The translations under genes were made by a program, and so were the position numbers. Source: Rugamonas rivuli (GTDB taxonomy: Bacteria > Pseudomonadota > Gammaproteobacteria > Burkholderiales > Burkholderiaceae_D). From it: DNA of 64,000 nt. Location: NCBI RefSeq assembly GCF_009380165.1, contig NZ_WHUF01000003.1, positions 186,001 to 250,000 of the forward strand, read 5' to 3'. Positions within the stretch are counted from its first letter, which is position 1; each line of letters opens with the position of its first letter. The notes beneath the pieces were generated by a model that saw only the letters and a list, made by a program, of their open reading frames with translations, did not search any database and had not been told where the DNA came from. Positions 34,996-43,277 of this stretch are shown piece after piece.

Positions 34996-36318
34996 TTATT
35001 GCGCGTTGCGCTCCTTGATGCGTTTCAGTTGCGCCGACTGGTAAGCGCCGAAGGCATCGTTGAACAGGCAGCGTATCAGCGGATCATCGACGATGTCGGC
35101 ATCCGGCGGCGCACCGTTGATGCGCATGTACATGGACGTCAGCGACTCGCCCAGCGCCAGGCCGGCATACAGTTTGGCGATGGGGATTTCGGTCATCCAG
35201 GTCGGCGCCTCTTCGTCTCCGGTGAGCGCGATGTCGTCGCCGTGTATGCGGTAGCGGAACTGCTGCGCCACGCCCGCGTGATCGTAGACCGACAGCTGCC
35301 AGATGCAGGGCGTTTCGAAATAGCTGTCCGGCGTCAGCTCCATGTCGCGGTATTTTTCGAGCAGGCCGGTGCGGCAGTAGTCCAGCGCCAGCAAGGTTTG
35401 CCCGGCGCTCAGCGGCGCGAAATGGCGGGCAATCTCCGATGTCGGCGGCGGCGTGATGGCGGCGTCGTATTCGTAGTCGACATCCTGCTCGCCGACCGGC
35501 AGCACCCACGGCAGCGGCGCGGATGGCGTCAGCGCTTGCGGCGTCAGTTCCACCGACACCGACGGGTTCAGACGCACAATGCCGGCACCCGGCAGCCACG
35601 CGCCGACTTCCTGCGCGAACTGGCGATAAGTGATCGGGAACAGCGCGTGGTTGTACCAAGACCACGGCTCCTGCACGAACTGGCAGGAACTCGGCACCAC
35701 GTAGCGCGGCGCCAGCGCCTGCAGCTGCTCGGGCCACTCCTCCGGCAGCTGCGGTGTGCCGCCCTCCGCGCGCGAAGGCGCGATGACGTCGATCTCACGC
35801 ATGGTCTGGAAAGGCCACAACACCATGTCCCACGGCGCGTAGGGCTTGAGCTGCTCCAGCGTTTCCGGGTCCATCCACGAATCGACAACGTTGAGCACAT
35901 TCAGGCCGGCGGCGCGGATGTGGAACATCGAATCGACGTCGGAGTCCAGCGCCTTGCGCGGAATAACCTCGATGGCGCCGACCTGCACCGGCGCATCCAC
36001 CTTCAGCGGCTGCACGTTGACGAAGCCGAGCGCGCGTATCATCGCGAACAGTTCGTCGAACAGGCAGTAGAGGTAGACCGGCGTATCGCGGTCCAGCAGA
36101 TCCAGGCTCTCCATCGAGCAGTGGTCGTCATGGAAGTGCGAGATGAACACCGCATCCGGCTTCATCCCGCGTATCTGCGCGTGGTCGAAACGCACATCAG
36201 GGAAGGCGTGGCAGTTCCTGCTGAACGGGTTCTCGAAAATCGGATCGAACACGATACGCGTTCCATCGCATTCGAACACATAGCCTGCGTGGAGGATTCT
36301 GGATATCTTGAGTGTCAT
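34996..36318 (-). CDS. MBL-fold metallo-hydrolase
   Basis: This 440-residue protein has an N-terminal metallo-beta-lactamase fold with the metal motif HFHDDH (VFISHFHDDHCSMES) and a glycine-poor start LKISRILHAGYVFEC. A C-terminal part of about 200 residues is not recognised. Such UlaG/RomA-like hydrolases act on lactones, phosphodiesters or other esters; the substrate here is unknown. The ATG at 36318 is chosen over a TTG at 36336; neither has a good ribosome site. It lies directly downstream of the broken toxin-like gene on the same strand. Confidence 0.85.
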   Translation of the reverse strand: MTLKISRILHAGYVFECDGTRIVFDPIFENPFSRNCHAFPDVRFDHAQIRGMKPDAVFISHFHDDHCSMESLDLLDRDTPVYLYCLFDELFAMIRALGFVNVQPLKVDAPVQVGAIEVIPRKALDSDVDSMFHIRAAGLNVLNVVDSWMDPETLEQLKPYAPWDMVLWPFQTMREIDVIAPSRAEGGTPQLPEEWPEQLQALAPRYVVPSSCQFVQEPWSWYNHALFPITYRQFAQEVGAWLPGAGIVRLNPSVSVELTPQALTPSAPLPWVLPVGEQDVDYEYDAAITPPPTSEIARHFAPLSAGQTLLALDYCRTGLLEKYRDMELTPDSYFETPCIWQLSVYDHAGVAQQFRYRIHGDDIALTGDEEAPTWMTEIPIAKLYAGLALGESLTSMYMRINGAPPDADIVDDPLIRCLFNDAFGAYQSAQLKRIKERNAQ

Positions 36319-36358
36319 AAGCTGGGCAGGCGGCAACGGGGCCGCGATGATATCGCAC

Positions 36359-36892
36359 TCACACCGAAATGGCAGAGAGACTACGTATCATACGCCTTCC
36401 CATTTGCCGCGCCTCCTGCGGCATGGCCTTATTGCGCGTAAATGCTTCCAACTCGGTCTTCAAGGATTGCTGCATCGCTGGATCGTCTTCCAGCCAGGCG
36501 AGGGCTTTCGTCGGCCAGTACACCAAGCTTACGGCCGCTGATTTCCATCAGCCAGCAATAAGGTCGCGCTTCATCTGCAAGAAAAAGTGCCGGCGCTATC
36601 ATTTCTGCCCCCAGGACTGAGGCCCACGTTGAAGCATGCCTCCGAGGACATAACTATGTACCGCATTGATCGAATGCGCAAGCTGCTGGTGTGGCGATCC
36701 ATTGAAGCGGCAGATGCTTGGGCGACCAGCCACAAATTGACGCGCCGACGGCACGTAGACAAACTCAATGCCATTCCCTGGCGGATAGTAGTGGAGTAAC
36801 GCACGAACCGATGTCGTGTCGGTAATTCCAATAATGCCGGCGGCCGGTCCTGAGCCGCCGGTTATCGGCCAGCCTGACGCTTTCTCCGCCAT
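36359..36892 (-). pseudogene. Broken polymorphic-toxin-like C-terminal domain
   Basis: A 97-residue frame (36599-36892) carries GGSGPAAGIIGI, IEFVYVPSARQFVAGRP, GSPHQQLAHSI and LGGMLQRGP. From memory this pattern fits the C-terminal toxin domain of polymorphic toxins (type 43-like); that assignment is uncertain. It stops after a run of five G. A one-base shift continues as EMIAPALFLADEARP and WLMEISGRKLG; a compensating shift returns to the first frame at VYWPTKALAWLEDDP and runs to a TGA at 36359. The whole reads as one domain of about 175 residues with two frameshifts. No N-terminal delivery part or immunity gene is seen. Confidence 0.55.
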
Positions 36893-36965
36893 TTGATGAA
36901 CTCAAAAAGTTCACTGTACGGCGAAGTCCTCAATCAGCGTCTGAGCAATTAGACTTCAGCGTCAA

Positions 36966-38330
36966 CTAGCGCAGCGGCGTCGGGTAGCTGGCGGGGCTGG
37001 CGTTGCCTTCGGTGTCGATGGCCTGGACGCCGAAGTAGTAGTTGTCCTTCGACAGCGGCACCGTGAACTCGGTGGCCTTGCCGACGAACTGGCTACCCTG
37101 CCATTCGGCGGCCGAGGTGTCGCGCCAGACGATGCGGTAGCCCGCCAGGTCCGGCTCGGCATTGGCTTGCCATACCAGCTCGGTATCGTTCTGCAGCTTG
37201 GCGGTGCGCACCTGCACCTTGCCCGGTGCGGCAGGCGCCAGTGACAGCGACGACAAGGCCGCCGCGTTCACCCGCGCCACCTGGGCGATGTAGTTGAAGT
37301 CGTCATACTGCGGCAGATCGCCGATCAGCACGCCATTCTCGGTGCGGATGTTCTGGTGCTGGTGGTTGAAGTCCTCCGCCGGCTCGGTGAAGCGCAAGGC
37401 CGCATAGCCGCGCTCCAGGAACGGCATGTGGTCGCCGCCGCGCAGGTAACGGTCGCGGCGCTGGATGACGTTGACCTTGAACTTCGGCACGTAACGCTCG
37501 CCCGCCTCCTTCACCGCCCGTGCCAGCTGGCGCGACAGCGAATCGTTCTCGCCGCCAGTCTGGATCAGCGTGCGCACGGTATCGCTGTTTTCCTTTTGCA
37601 CCGGCAAGCCTTCGGCGAACAAACGCACTTGCGTGTTGTCGACCTTGCCGTGCTCGTCGCGCGAGCTGCCGATGATGTCGTTGGTGAACATGCCGGCGAT
37701 GTTCAGGTTCTTTTGCTTGGCCAGCTCGGCCCAGTGCGCCGCGCCCAGCAAGCCCTGCTCTTCCGCCGCCACCGTCATGAAGACCAGCGTGGCGTCGAAT
37801 TTGTATTTGGCCATCACGCACGCCATTTCCATCACGGCGGCGGTGCCGGAAGCGTCGTCGTTGGCGCCGGGCGCGTCGCCCTTGGCGTCCATGACGTCGG
37901 TGTTGCGCGAGTCGTAGTGGCCGCTGACCACGTACATGCGGTCCACCGAAGCGGCCTGCGTGCCCGGCAAGGTCGCCACCACGTTGACGATCTCGGTCGG
38001 CCGGCTGATGCGCGCGGAGACCGGCGCGATGTGGCTGTCGAACGCCACCTGCAGGCGCCCGCCCTGGGCCGCGCCGCAGCGCTCCAGCTCGCTCTTGATC
38101 CAGCGCCGGGCCGCGCCGATGCCTTCGGTTTCGGAGACAGTGTCCGACATCGTGTGGCGCGTACGGAAGCCGACCAGCTTGTTGATATAGCCTTCGATGC
38201 GGGCGGGCGAGATTTCCTTGACGATCTGGTCGATCTGGGCCTGGTGACGAGTGGTGTCAGGGCCGGCCGCAAGGGCTGGCGCGACGGCCAACACGCTCAG
38301 GGCCGTCAAGATGAGTGGCTTGCAATGCAT
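36966..38330 (-). CDS. Exported M28-family metallopeptidase with C-terminal Fn3-like domain
   Basis: This 454-residue protein has a signal peptide (CKPLILTALSVLAVAPALA) and an M28 zinc-aminopeptidase core. The metal and catalytic residues are in SGHYDSRN, GANDDASGTAAVMEMA and AAEEQGLLGA, with the later GGDHMPFLERGYAA. The last 90 residues look like a fibronectin type III domain (LVWQANAEPDLAGYRIVWRD). It likely cleaves N-terminal residues of extracellular peptides. The ATG at 38330 follows CCGGAGACAGACG. It has its own leader after the ComEA terminator. Confidence 0.9.
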   Translation of the reverse strand: MHCKPLILTALSVLAVAPALAAGPDTTRHQAQIDQIVKEISPARIEGYINKLVGFRTRHTMSDTVSETEGIGAARRWIKSELERCGAAQGGRLQVAFDSHIAPVSARISRPTEIVNVVATLPGTQAASVDRMYVVSGHYDSRNTDVMDAKGDAPGANDDASGTAAVMEMACVMAKYKFDATLVFMTVAAEEQGLLGAAHWAELAKQKNLNIAGMFTNDIIGSSRDEHGKVDNTQVRLFAEGLPVQKENSDTVRTLIQTGGENDSLSRQLARAVKEAGERYVPKFKVNVIQRRDRYLRGGDHMPFLERGYAALRFTEPAEDFNHQHQNIRTENGVLIGDLPQYDDFNYIAQVARVNAAALSSLSLAPAAPGKVQVRTAKLQNDTELVWQANAEPDLAGYRIVWRDTSAAEWQGSQFVGKATEFTVPLSKDNYYFGVQAIDTEGNASPASYPTPLR

Positions 38331-38404
38331 CGTCTGTCTCCGGTGAAAAGATCTCAACATCTTCGCATGGATCAACGGCTATTTTTGATCTGGAAACAAA
38401 ACAC

Positions 38405-38438
38405 AAACAAAAAACCCGCAGCGGTCGGCTGCGGGTTT
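38405..38438 (-). terminator. Rho-independent terminator of the ComEA-like gene
   Basis: On the minus strand the stem AACCCGCAGC/GCTGCGGGTT with a 5-base loop is followed by a run of T (TTTTTTG). It lies about 18 bases after the ComEA-like stop. Confidence 0.9.
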
Positions 38439-38455
38439 GGGGGGCGATGAAAAGC

Positions 38456-38935
38456 TTACTTGGCTGGTGCAGCGGCCGGAGTCGATGCGGCGGCTGCCTT
38501 CTCGGCCTTGGCTGCCTTGGCGGCGGCCTTCGCTGCGGCCTTGTCAGCCTTGGCGGCGGCTTTGTCGGCTGCCTTGTCGGCAGCAGGCTTGTCGGCCGCT
38601 TTATCGGCGGCCTTGGCGGCCTTGTCAGCCTTGGCTGCCGGAGCTGCCGCAGCGGCTGGCGCACCGTCCAATGGCTTGCCATTCACAACCAGGCCGGCCT
38701 GCGACAGCTTGACAGCGCTTTTCTCGCCGATGCCCTTAACCCGCTTCTCGAAATCCGCCCAATCCTTGAAATCGCCTTTTTTGCGCTCTTCCAGGATGGC
38801 TTTCGATTTGACCGGGCCGATGCCCTTGACCGAATCCAGCGCAGCAGCATCAGCCTTGTTGACGTCGACCTGCGCGAAAGCGAAGCCCATCGTTGCAATC
38901 AGGGTCGCAACTGCCAGCAATATTTTCTTGAACAT
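38456..38935 (-). CDS. ComEA-like helix-hairpin-helix protein with Ala/Lys-rich tail
   Basis: This 159-residue protein has a signal peptide (KKILLAVATLIATMGFAFA) and tandem helix-hairpin-helix motifs (VDVNKADAAALDSVKGIGPV, then KKGDFKDWADFEKRVKGIG) as in ComEA, the periplasmic DNA-uptake receptor. The last 65 residues are low-complexity Ala/Lys/Asp repeats (units such as AADKAADK). The tail recalls bacterial histone-H1-like proteins and could add DNA contacts; that is inference. The repeat DNA is visible at 38460-38640. Signal, HhH and order near cysM and the LPS genes fit a family common in Burkholderiales. Confidence 0.85.
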   Translation of the reverse strand: MFKKILLAVATLIATMGFAFAQVDVNKADAAALDSVKGIGPVKSKAILEERKKGDFKDWADFEKRVKGIGEKSAVKLSQAGLVVNGKPLDGAPAAAAAPAAKADKAAKAADKAADKPAADKAADKAAAKADKAAAKAAAKAAKAEKAAAASTPAAAPAK

Positions 38936-39048
38936 GTCTCAATCTCCATGGTGGGTGAAAGCAAGGGCGACAACCGCGCCTTGAACACCCTTAACGGCCA
39001 ACCTCAGCGTCGGTTGACAGATAATCCATGAAGGTTTTGTGACAAGCT

Positions 39049-39996
39049 TCAAGCGTCGAACAACTCCTCGCGCGTGACCGTCGCCGTACCCAGTTTGCCG
39101 ACCACGATGCCGCCGGCGCGATTGGCCGTTTGCACCGCTTCGTTCCAGCCGACACCCGCGCCCAGCATGGCGGCCATGGTGGCGATCACCGTGTCGCCCG
39201 CGCCGGAAACGTCGAACACCTCGCGCGCCTGCGCCGGCATGTGGAATTGCTCGCCGTCGGTGTACAGGGTCATGCCCTCTTCCGAGCGGGTCAGCAGCAG
39301 CGCGTCCAGCTTCAGCTCCGTGCGCAGCGCCTGCGCCTTGGCGGTCAGCTGCTCTTCGCTGTTCCAGCTGCCGACGATGCGCTTCATTTCCGATTTATTC
39401 GGCGTCAGCACGGTGGCACCGGCGTAGCGGGTGAAATCGTCACCCTTAGGATCGACCATCACCACCTTGCCGGCGGCGCGCGCCGACGCGATCATGTCGG
39501 CCACGTTGACCAGCGAACCCTTGGCGTAATCCGACAGCACGATCACATCGTAATCGGCCAGCAGCGCCTTGAATTGCAGCAGCTTGTCGCGCAACACGGT
39601 ATCGGTAGGCGCTTCCTCGAAATCGATGCGCACCATCTGCTGCTGGCGGCCAATGACACGCAGCTTGATGATGGTGGAGATGGCGTCGTCGCGCTTCAGG
39701 TAGCTGTGGATGCCGCCGCTTTGCAGCATCTGCTCCACTTCATTGCCGGCTTCGTCGGCGCCGACCACGCCCAGCAGGCCGGCGCGCGCGCCCAGCGCCG
39801 CAGCATTGCGCGCTACGTTGGCCGCGCCGCCCAGCCGCGCTTCGCGCTTCTCGATGCGGACGATAGGCACCGGCGCTTCCGGCGAAATGCGGCTGACGTC
39901 GCCGAACCAGTAACGGTCCAGCATCACATCGCCCACCACCAGGATGCGCACTTGATCCAGTGCAGGTGCTTGATAAGTCGTGACGTTAGTGCTCAC
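39049..39996 (-). CDS. rfaE1: D-glycero-beta-D-manno-heptose-7-phosphate kinase
   Basis: This 315-residue PfkB-family kinase makes ADP-heptose precursor for LPS core: it phosphorylates heptose 7-phosphate at O-1. It shows LVVGDVMLDRYWFGDVSRIS, the GGAANVARN sugar site and the DVSGAGDTVIA anion-hole/catalytic motif. Only the kinase half is present, so the adenylyltransferase (RfaE2) must be separate, as is usual in betaproteobacteria. The start is a GTG at 39996 after AGAGG. It follows ugd by 9 bases. Confidence 0.92.
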   Translation of the reverse strand: MSTNVTTYQAPALDQVRILVVGDVMLDRYWFGDVSRISPEAPVPIVRIEKREARLGGAANVARNAAALGARAGLLGVVGADEAGNEVEQMLQSGGIHSYLKRDDAISTIIKLRVIGRQQQMVRIDFEEAPTDTVLRDKLLQFKALLADYDVIVLSDYAKGSLVNVADMIASARAAGKVVMVDPKGDDFTRYAGATVLTPNKSEMKRIVGSWNSEEQLTAKAQALRTELKLDALLLTRSEEGMTLYTDGEQFHMPAQAREVFDVSGAGDTVIATMAAMLGAGVGWNEAVQTANRAGGIVVGKLGTATVTREELFDA

Positions 39997-40005
39997 AGAA
40001 ACCTC

Positions 40006-41373
40006 TTAAACGCGAGTCAGGATGGAACGGCCGATGCCGTGGTATTCAAAGCCTGCTTCAGCCATCACTTCCGGCTCGAACAGATTGCGGCCGTCGAAGA
40101 TGATGGCTTGCTTCAGCGACGACTTGATGCGGTCGAAGTCCGGGCTGCGGAAGGCCTTCCACTCGGTGACGATCACCAGCGCCTCGGCGGCGGCCAGCGT
40201 ATCCATCGGGCTGGTGGCGAAGCGGATGCGCGCCATTTCTTCGGCGCTCAGGTCCAGCTCCAGCACGCGCCTGGCTTCCGTCATCGCGACCGGGTCGTAC
40301 ACCGCCACCGTCGCGCCGCCGTCCAGCAGCTGCTTGATCAGTACGCGGGCCGGGGCTTCGCGCATATCGTCGGTGTTCGGCTTGAAGGCCAGGCCCCAGA
40401 CCGCGAAATGCTTGCCGCTCAAATCTTCGCCGAAGCGCTTGACCACTTTCTGGCCCAGCACCAGCTTCTGCTTGTCGTTGACCGCTTCCACGGCGCGCAG
40501 GATCAGCAAGTCCTGGTCGTACTGGCGCGCGGTGCGTTCCAGCGCCTGCACGTCTTTCGGGAAGCAGGAGCCGCCATAGCCGGCGCCGGCGTACAGGAAG
40601 CTGTGGCCGATGCGCGGATCGGAGCCGATGCCGTGACGCACCGCTTCAATGTCGGCTCCCACCTGGTCGGCCAGATTGGCCAGCTCGTTCATGAACGAGA
40701 TGCGGGTCGCCAGCATGGCGTTGGCCGCGTACTTGGTGAACTCGGCCGAGCGCACGTCCATCCAGAAGGTGCGCTCGTGGTTGCGGTTGAACGGCGTGTA
40801 CAGCTTCTTCATCAGGCCGTGGGCTTTTTCGCCCTCCGGCGTGTTGTCGCAGCCGATGACGATGCGGTCTGGACGCATGAAGTCTTCCACCGCCGCGCCC
40901 TCTTTCAGGAACTCGGGATTGGAGACGACGGAGAATTTCGACGCATCGCCGCGCGTGGCCAGCTCGGCCTGCACCGCAGCCTTGACGCGGTCGGCGGTGC
41001 CGACCGGCACGGTCGATTTGTCGACGATGACCTTGAACTCGGTCATGTATTTGCCGATGTTCTTGGCGGCGGCCAGCACGTATTGCAGGTCGGCCGAACC
41101 GTCTTCGTCCGGCGGCGTGCCGACGGCGATGAATTGCAGGCAACCGTGCGCGACCGAAGCGGCGACGTCGGTGGAGAACTGCAGGCGGCCGGCGGCGCGG
41201 TTGCGCGCGACCACTTCTTCCAGGCCCGGCTCGTGGATCGGAATGCCGCCGTTATTGAGCAGATCGATTTTCTTCTGGTCGACGTCGAGGCAGAAAACGT
41301 CGTTACCCAGTTCGGCGAGGCAAGCGCCGGTGACGAGGCCTACATAGCCGGTGCCGATGATGGTGATTTTCAT
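40006..41373 (-). CDS. ugd: UDP-glucose 6-dehydrogenase
   Basis: This 455-residue enzyme oxidises UDP-glucose to UDP-glucuronate with two NAD. It has the N-terminal Rossmann loop [19 protein letters not shown], the catalytic cysteine in [16 protein letters not shown], and the C-terminal UDP-binding domain ([17 protein letters not shown]). The product feeds surface polysaccharide or lipid A aminoarabinose. It lies 12 bases after lapB and before the heptose kinase, in the LPS part of the superoperon. Confidence 0.95.
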   Translation of the reverse strand: MKITIIGTGYVGLVTGACLAELGNDVFCLDVDQKKIDLLNNGGIPIHEPGLEEVVARNRAAGRLQFSTDVAASVAHGCLQFIAVGTPPDEDGSADLQYVLAAAKNIGKYMTEFKVIVDKSTVPVGTADRVKAAVQAELATRGDASKFSVVSNPEFLKEGAAVEDFMRPDRIVIGCDNTPEGEKAHGLMKKLYTPFNRNHERTFWMDVRSAEFTKYAANAMLATRISFMNELANLADQVGADIEAVRHGIGSDPRIGHSFLYAGAGYGGSCFPKDVQALERTARQYDQDLLILRAVEAVNDKQKLVLGQKVVKRFGEDLSGKHFAVWGLAFKPNTDDMREAPARVLIKQLLDGGATVAVYDPVAMTEARRVLELDLSAEEMARIRFATSPMDTLAAAEALVIVTEWKAFRSPDFDRIKSSLKQAIIFDGRNLFEPEVMAEAGFEYHGIGRSILTRV

Positions 41374-41385
41374 GTTGGAGCTCTT

Positions 41386-42561
41386 TTAATTCATGACGTT
41401 GAGTTCTTCGGTGCGGCGCGGCGGGTAAGTCTCCCAACGGCTGCATCCCGGGCACTGCCAGTAGAACTGACGGGCCTTGAAACCACAATGGCTGCACTGA
41501 TAGCGGGCCAGCTTTTGCGTATAACCGTGCACCAGGTTCTTGACCATCGACAGTTCCGGCACCAGGTTGGCCGGCGCATCCATCAGGCGCGCCTCCAGCA
41601 ATTTGTCCAGGCCCAGCAGGGTCGGCGTGCGGCGCAGCTCATTGCTGACCAGCTGCTTGGCGGCATCGACGCCGTCCAGCTCCAGCACCGCCTTGTACAC
41701 CACTTCGATCAGGTCGATCGACGAAGCCTGTTCCAGATAGGATTTCAGCAGGTTGACGCCTTCCTGCGGACGGCCGACCTTGCGGTAGGCATCCATCATG
41801 CGTTGCGCCACCAGCGCCGTATGCGGCACGCTGATCTGCTCGACGCGGCGCCAGGTCAGCAGCGCACCTTCGACATCGCCCTGCGCCAGCTGGGCGTCGC
41901 CGCTCAGCATGGTGGCGCGCACGTTGACGCGGTCGGCGTGCAGCGACTTGTCCAGCAGCGGCAGCGCCTGCTCCGGATGCATGTGCACCAGCGCGTCCTG
42001 CGCCAGCTCGCAGTAGAACTGTGCGATTTCCTTCTGGCGCGAACCGGCGCCCGACTCCTGCAAGCCGATCGCAGCCTCGATGGCGCGCGGCCACTCCTTC
42101 TCGCGCTGGAAGATCTCCAGCAGCGCGCGGCGCGCCTGCACGGCGTACTGGCCGCTGACCATGGCGTTGAAGGTTTCCTCGGCACGGTCCAGCAGGCCGG
42201 CCTTCAGGTAGTCCATGCCCAGCTCGTACTGCGCGTGTTCCTTCTGCTCCTGCGGCAGGTCGGGACGCGACAGCAGGTTCTGGTGCACGCGGATGGCGCG
42301 CTCGGTCTCGCCCCGGCGGCGGAACAGATTCCCCAGCGCGAAGTGCATATCGGCCGTTTCCGGGTCCATGCGGACGATCTCGATGAAGGCGTCGATGGCC
42401 TTGTCCGGCTGCTCATTGAGCAGGAAGTTCAAGCCCTTGAAGTAACCGCGCGGCAGCGTGCGCGATTCCGACACCAGTTGACGTATGTCGACGCGCGCGG
42501 CGACCCACCCCAGTCCGAAGAAGACCGGGATACCCAATAACCACCAAAGTTCGAATTCCAT
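41386..42561 (-). CDS. lapB: Lipopolysaccharide assembly protein LapB
   Basis: This 391-residue protein has an N-terminal membrane anchor (ELWWLLGIPVFFGLGW), a run of TPR repeats and a C-terminal rubredoxin-like metal site with two CxxC pairs (CSHCGFKARQFYWQCPGC). In E. coli LapB (YciM) controls LpxC turnover by FtsH and so balances LPS with phospholipid. It follows lapA by 18 bases, the conserved arrangement. Length is normal. Confidence 0.95.
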   Translation of the reverse strand: MEFELWWLLGIPVFFGLGWVAARVDIRQLVSESRTLPRGYFKGLNFLLNEQPDKAIDAFIEIVRMDPETADMHFALGNLFRRRGETERAIRVHQNLLSRPDLPQEQKEHAQYELGMDYLKAGLLDRAEETFNAMVSGQYAVQARRALLEIFQREKEWPRAIEAAIGLQESGAGSRQKEIAQFYCELAQDALVHMHPEQALPLLDKSLHADRVNVRATMLSGDAQLAQGDVEGALLTWRRVEQISVPHTALVAQRMMDAYRKVGRPQEGVNLLKSYLEQASSIDLIEVVYKAVLELDGVDAAKQLVSNELRRTPTLLGLDKLLEARLMDAPANLVPELSMVKNLVHGYTQKLARYQCSHCGFKARQFYWQCPGCSRWETYPPRRTEELNVMN

Positions 42562-42579
42562 GCCGGTTTTTTTATTTAA

Positions 42580-42882
42580 TTATTGTGTGTTGACGCTGTC
42601 CGGCTGCGGCTGGGCGTTGGCCTGCAGCGCGGTCGATTGCAGCGTGGTGATCGTGGTTTTGTGCTGGTTCGTTTCGCGGCGGTGGCGGAACACGGTCGGC
42701 GTCAGTGCCAGTACGCCCAGGAAGGCGCCGGCGACGAAGAAGCCCAGCAGCATCAGGACCAAGGGTCCGTGCAGATCATAGTGAAGGAAGAAATGCAGAT
42801 CGACTTCCTGCGTGTTCTTCAGGGCAAAGCCAAAAAACAGGACGAAAAGAACGAATCCAATAATCGTGGATATGAATTTCAT
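42580..42882 (-). CDS. lapA: Lipopolysaccharide assembly protein LapA
   Basis: This 100-residue protein has two membrane helices (MKFISTIIGFVLFVLFFGFAL and GPLVLMLLGFFVAGAFLGVLAL) separated by the short VDLHFFLHYDL strand typical of LapA (YciS). It partners LapB in LPS assembly. The ATG at 42882 begins the family-typical sequence; an upstream in-frame start would add 14 residues encoded across the ihfB terminator. Confidence 0.9.
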   Translation of the reverse strand: MKFISTIIGFVLFVLFFGFALKNTQEVDLHFFLHYDLHGPLVLMLLGFFVAGAFLGVLALTPTVFRHRRETNQHKTTITTLQSTALQANAQPQPDSVNTQ

Positions 42883-42909
42883 TAGCCAGGTTTCCTGTTC
42901 AGTATTTCT

Positions 42910-42945
42910 AAAAAAAAGCGGCATCCGTAGACGCCGCTTTTATTT
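42910..42945 (-). terminator. Rho-independent terminator after ihfB
   Basis: On the minus strand AAAGCGGCGTC pairs with a GCCGCTTT arm and is followed by eight T. It would stop or thin transcription between ihfB and lapA. Confidence 0.85.
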
Positions 42946-42961
42946 TAACTCATCAGACGCT

Positions 42962-43267
42962 TCAGTCCTCAATGATCGGTTGCCCGACCATCGCGTCAAC
43001 CCGCTCGCGCAATTGCTTGCCCGGCTTGAAGTGAGGCACCCGTTTTTCGGGCACCATCACTTTGTCGCCCGACTTCGGATTACGTCCGATACGCGGCGGC
43101 CGGCTATTCAGAGCAAAGCTGCCAAAACCGCGGATCTCGATGCGCTGACCGGTCGCCAGGGCGTTGGTCATCGCATCCAGAATGGTCTTGACGGCATACT
43201 CCGCATCTTTGGCCACCAGCTGAGAATAACGCTCAGCCAGGCGGTTGATCAACTCGGACTTAGTCAT
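42962..43267 (-). CDS. ihfB: Integration host factor subunit beta
   Basis: This 101-residue DNA-bending protein starts [17 protein letters not shown] and has the arm signature [23 protein letters not shown] with the intercalating proline. With IhfA, which is not in the window, it bends DNA in replication, recombination and sigma-54 promoters. It sits 10 bases after rpsA, the conserved place, and ends at a strong terminator. Confidence 0.97.
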   Translation of the reverse strand: MTKSELINRLAERYSQLVAKDAEYAVKTILDAMTNALATGQRIEIRGFGSFALNSRPPRIGRNPKSGDKVMVPEKRVPHFKPGKQLRERVDAMVGQPIIED

Positions 43268-43277
43268 CGACTAGTTC

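Noticed and set aside
36571-36831. Alternative minus-strand frame across the toxin-like region
   Set aside because: It is rich in Arg/Ser and does not contain the SPHQQL-type motifs. The 36599-36892 frame is the one with family character.
38460-38640. Short direct repeats that might be a CRISPR array or tandem satellite
   Set aside because: They encode the in-frame Ala/Lys/Asp tail of the ComEA-like protein. There are no regular spacers.
39130-42540. Very long open frame (over 1100 codons) antisense to rfaE1, ugd and lapB
   Set aside because: It lies opposite three clear genes in GC-rich DNA, is His/Gln/Arg/Ala-rich, and has no recognisable domain. It is a shadow of codon bias.
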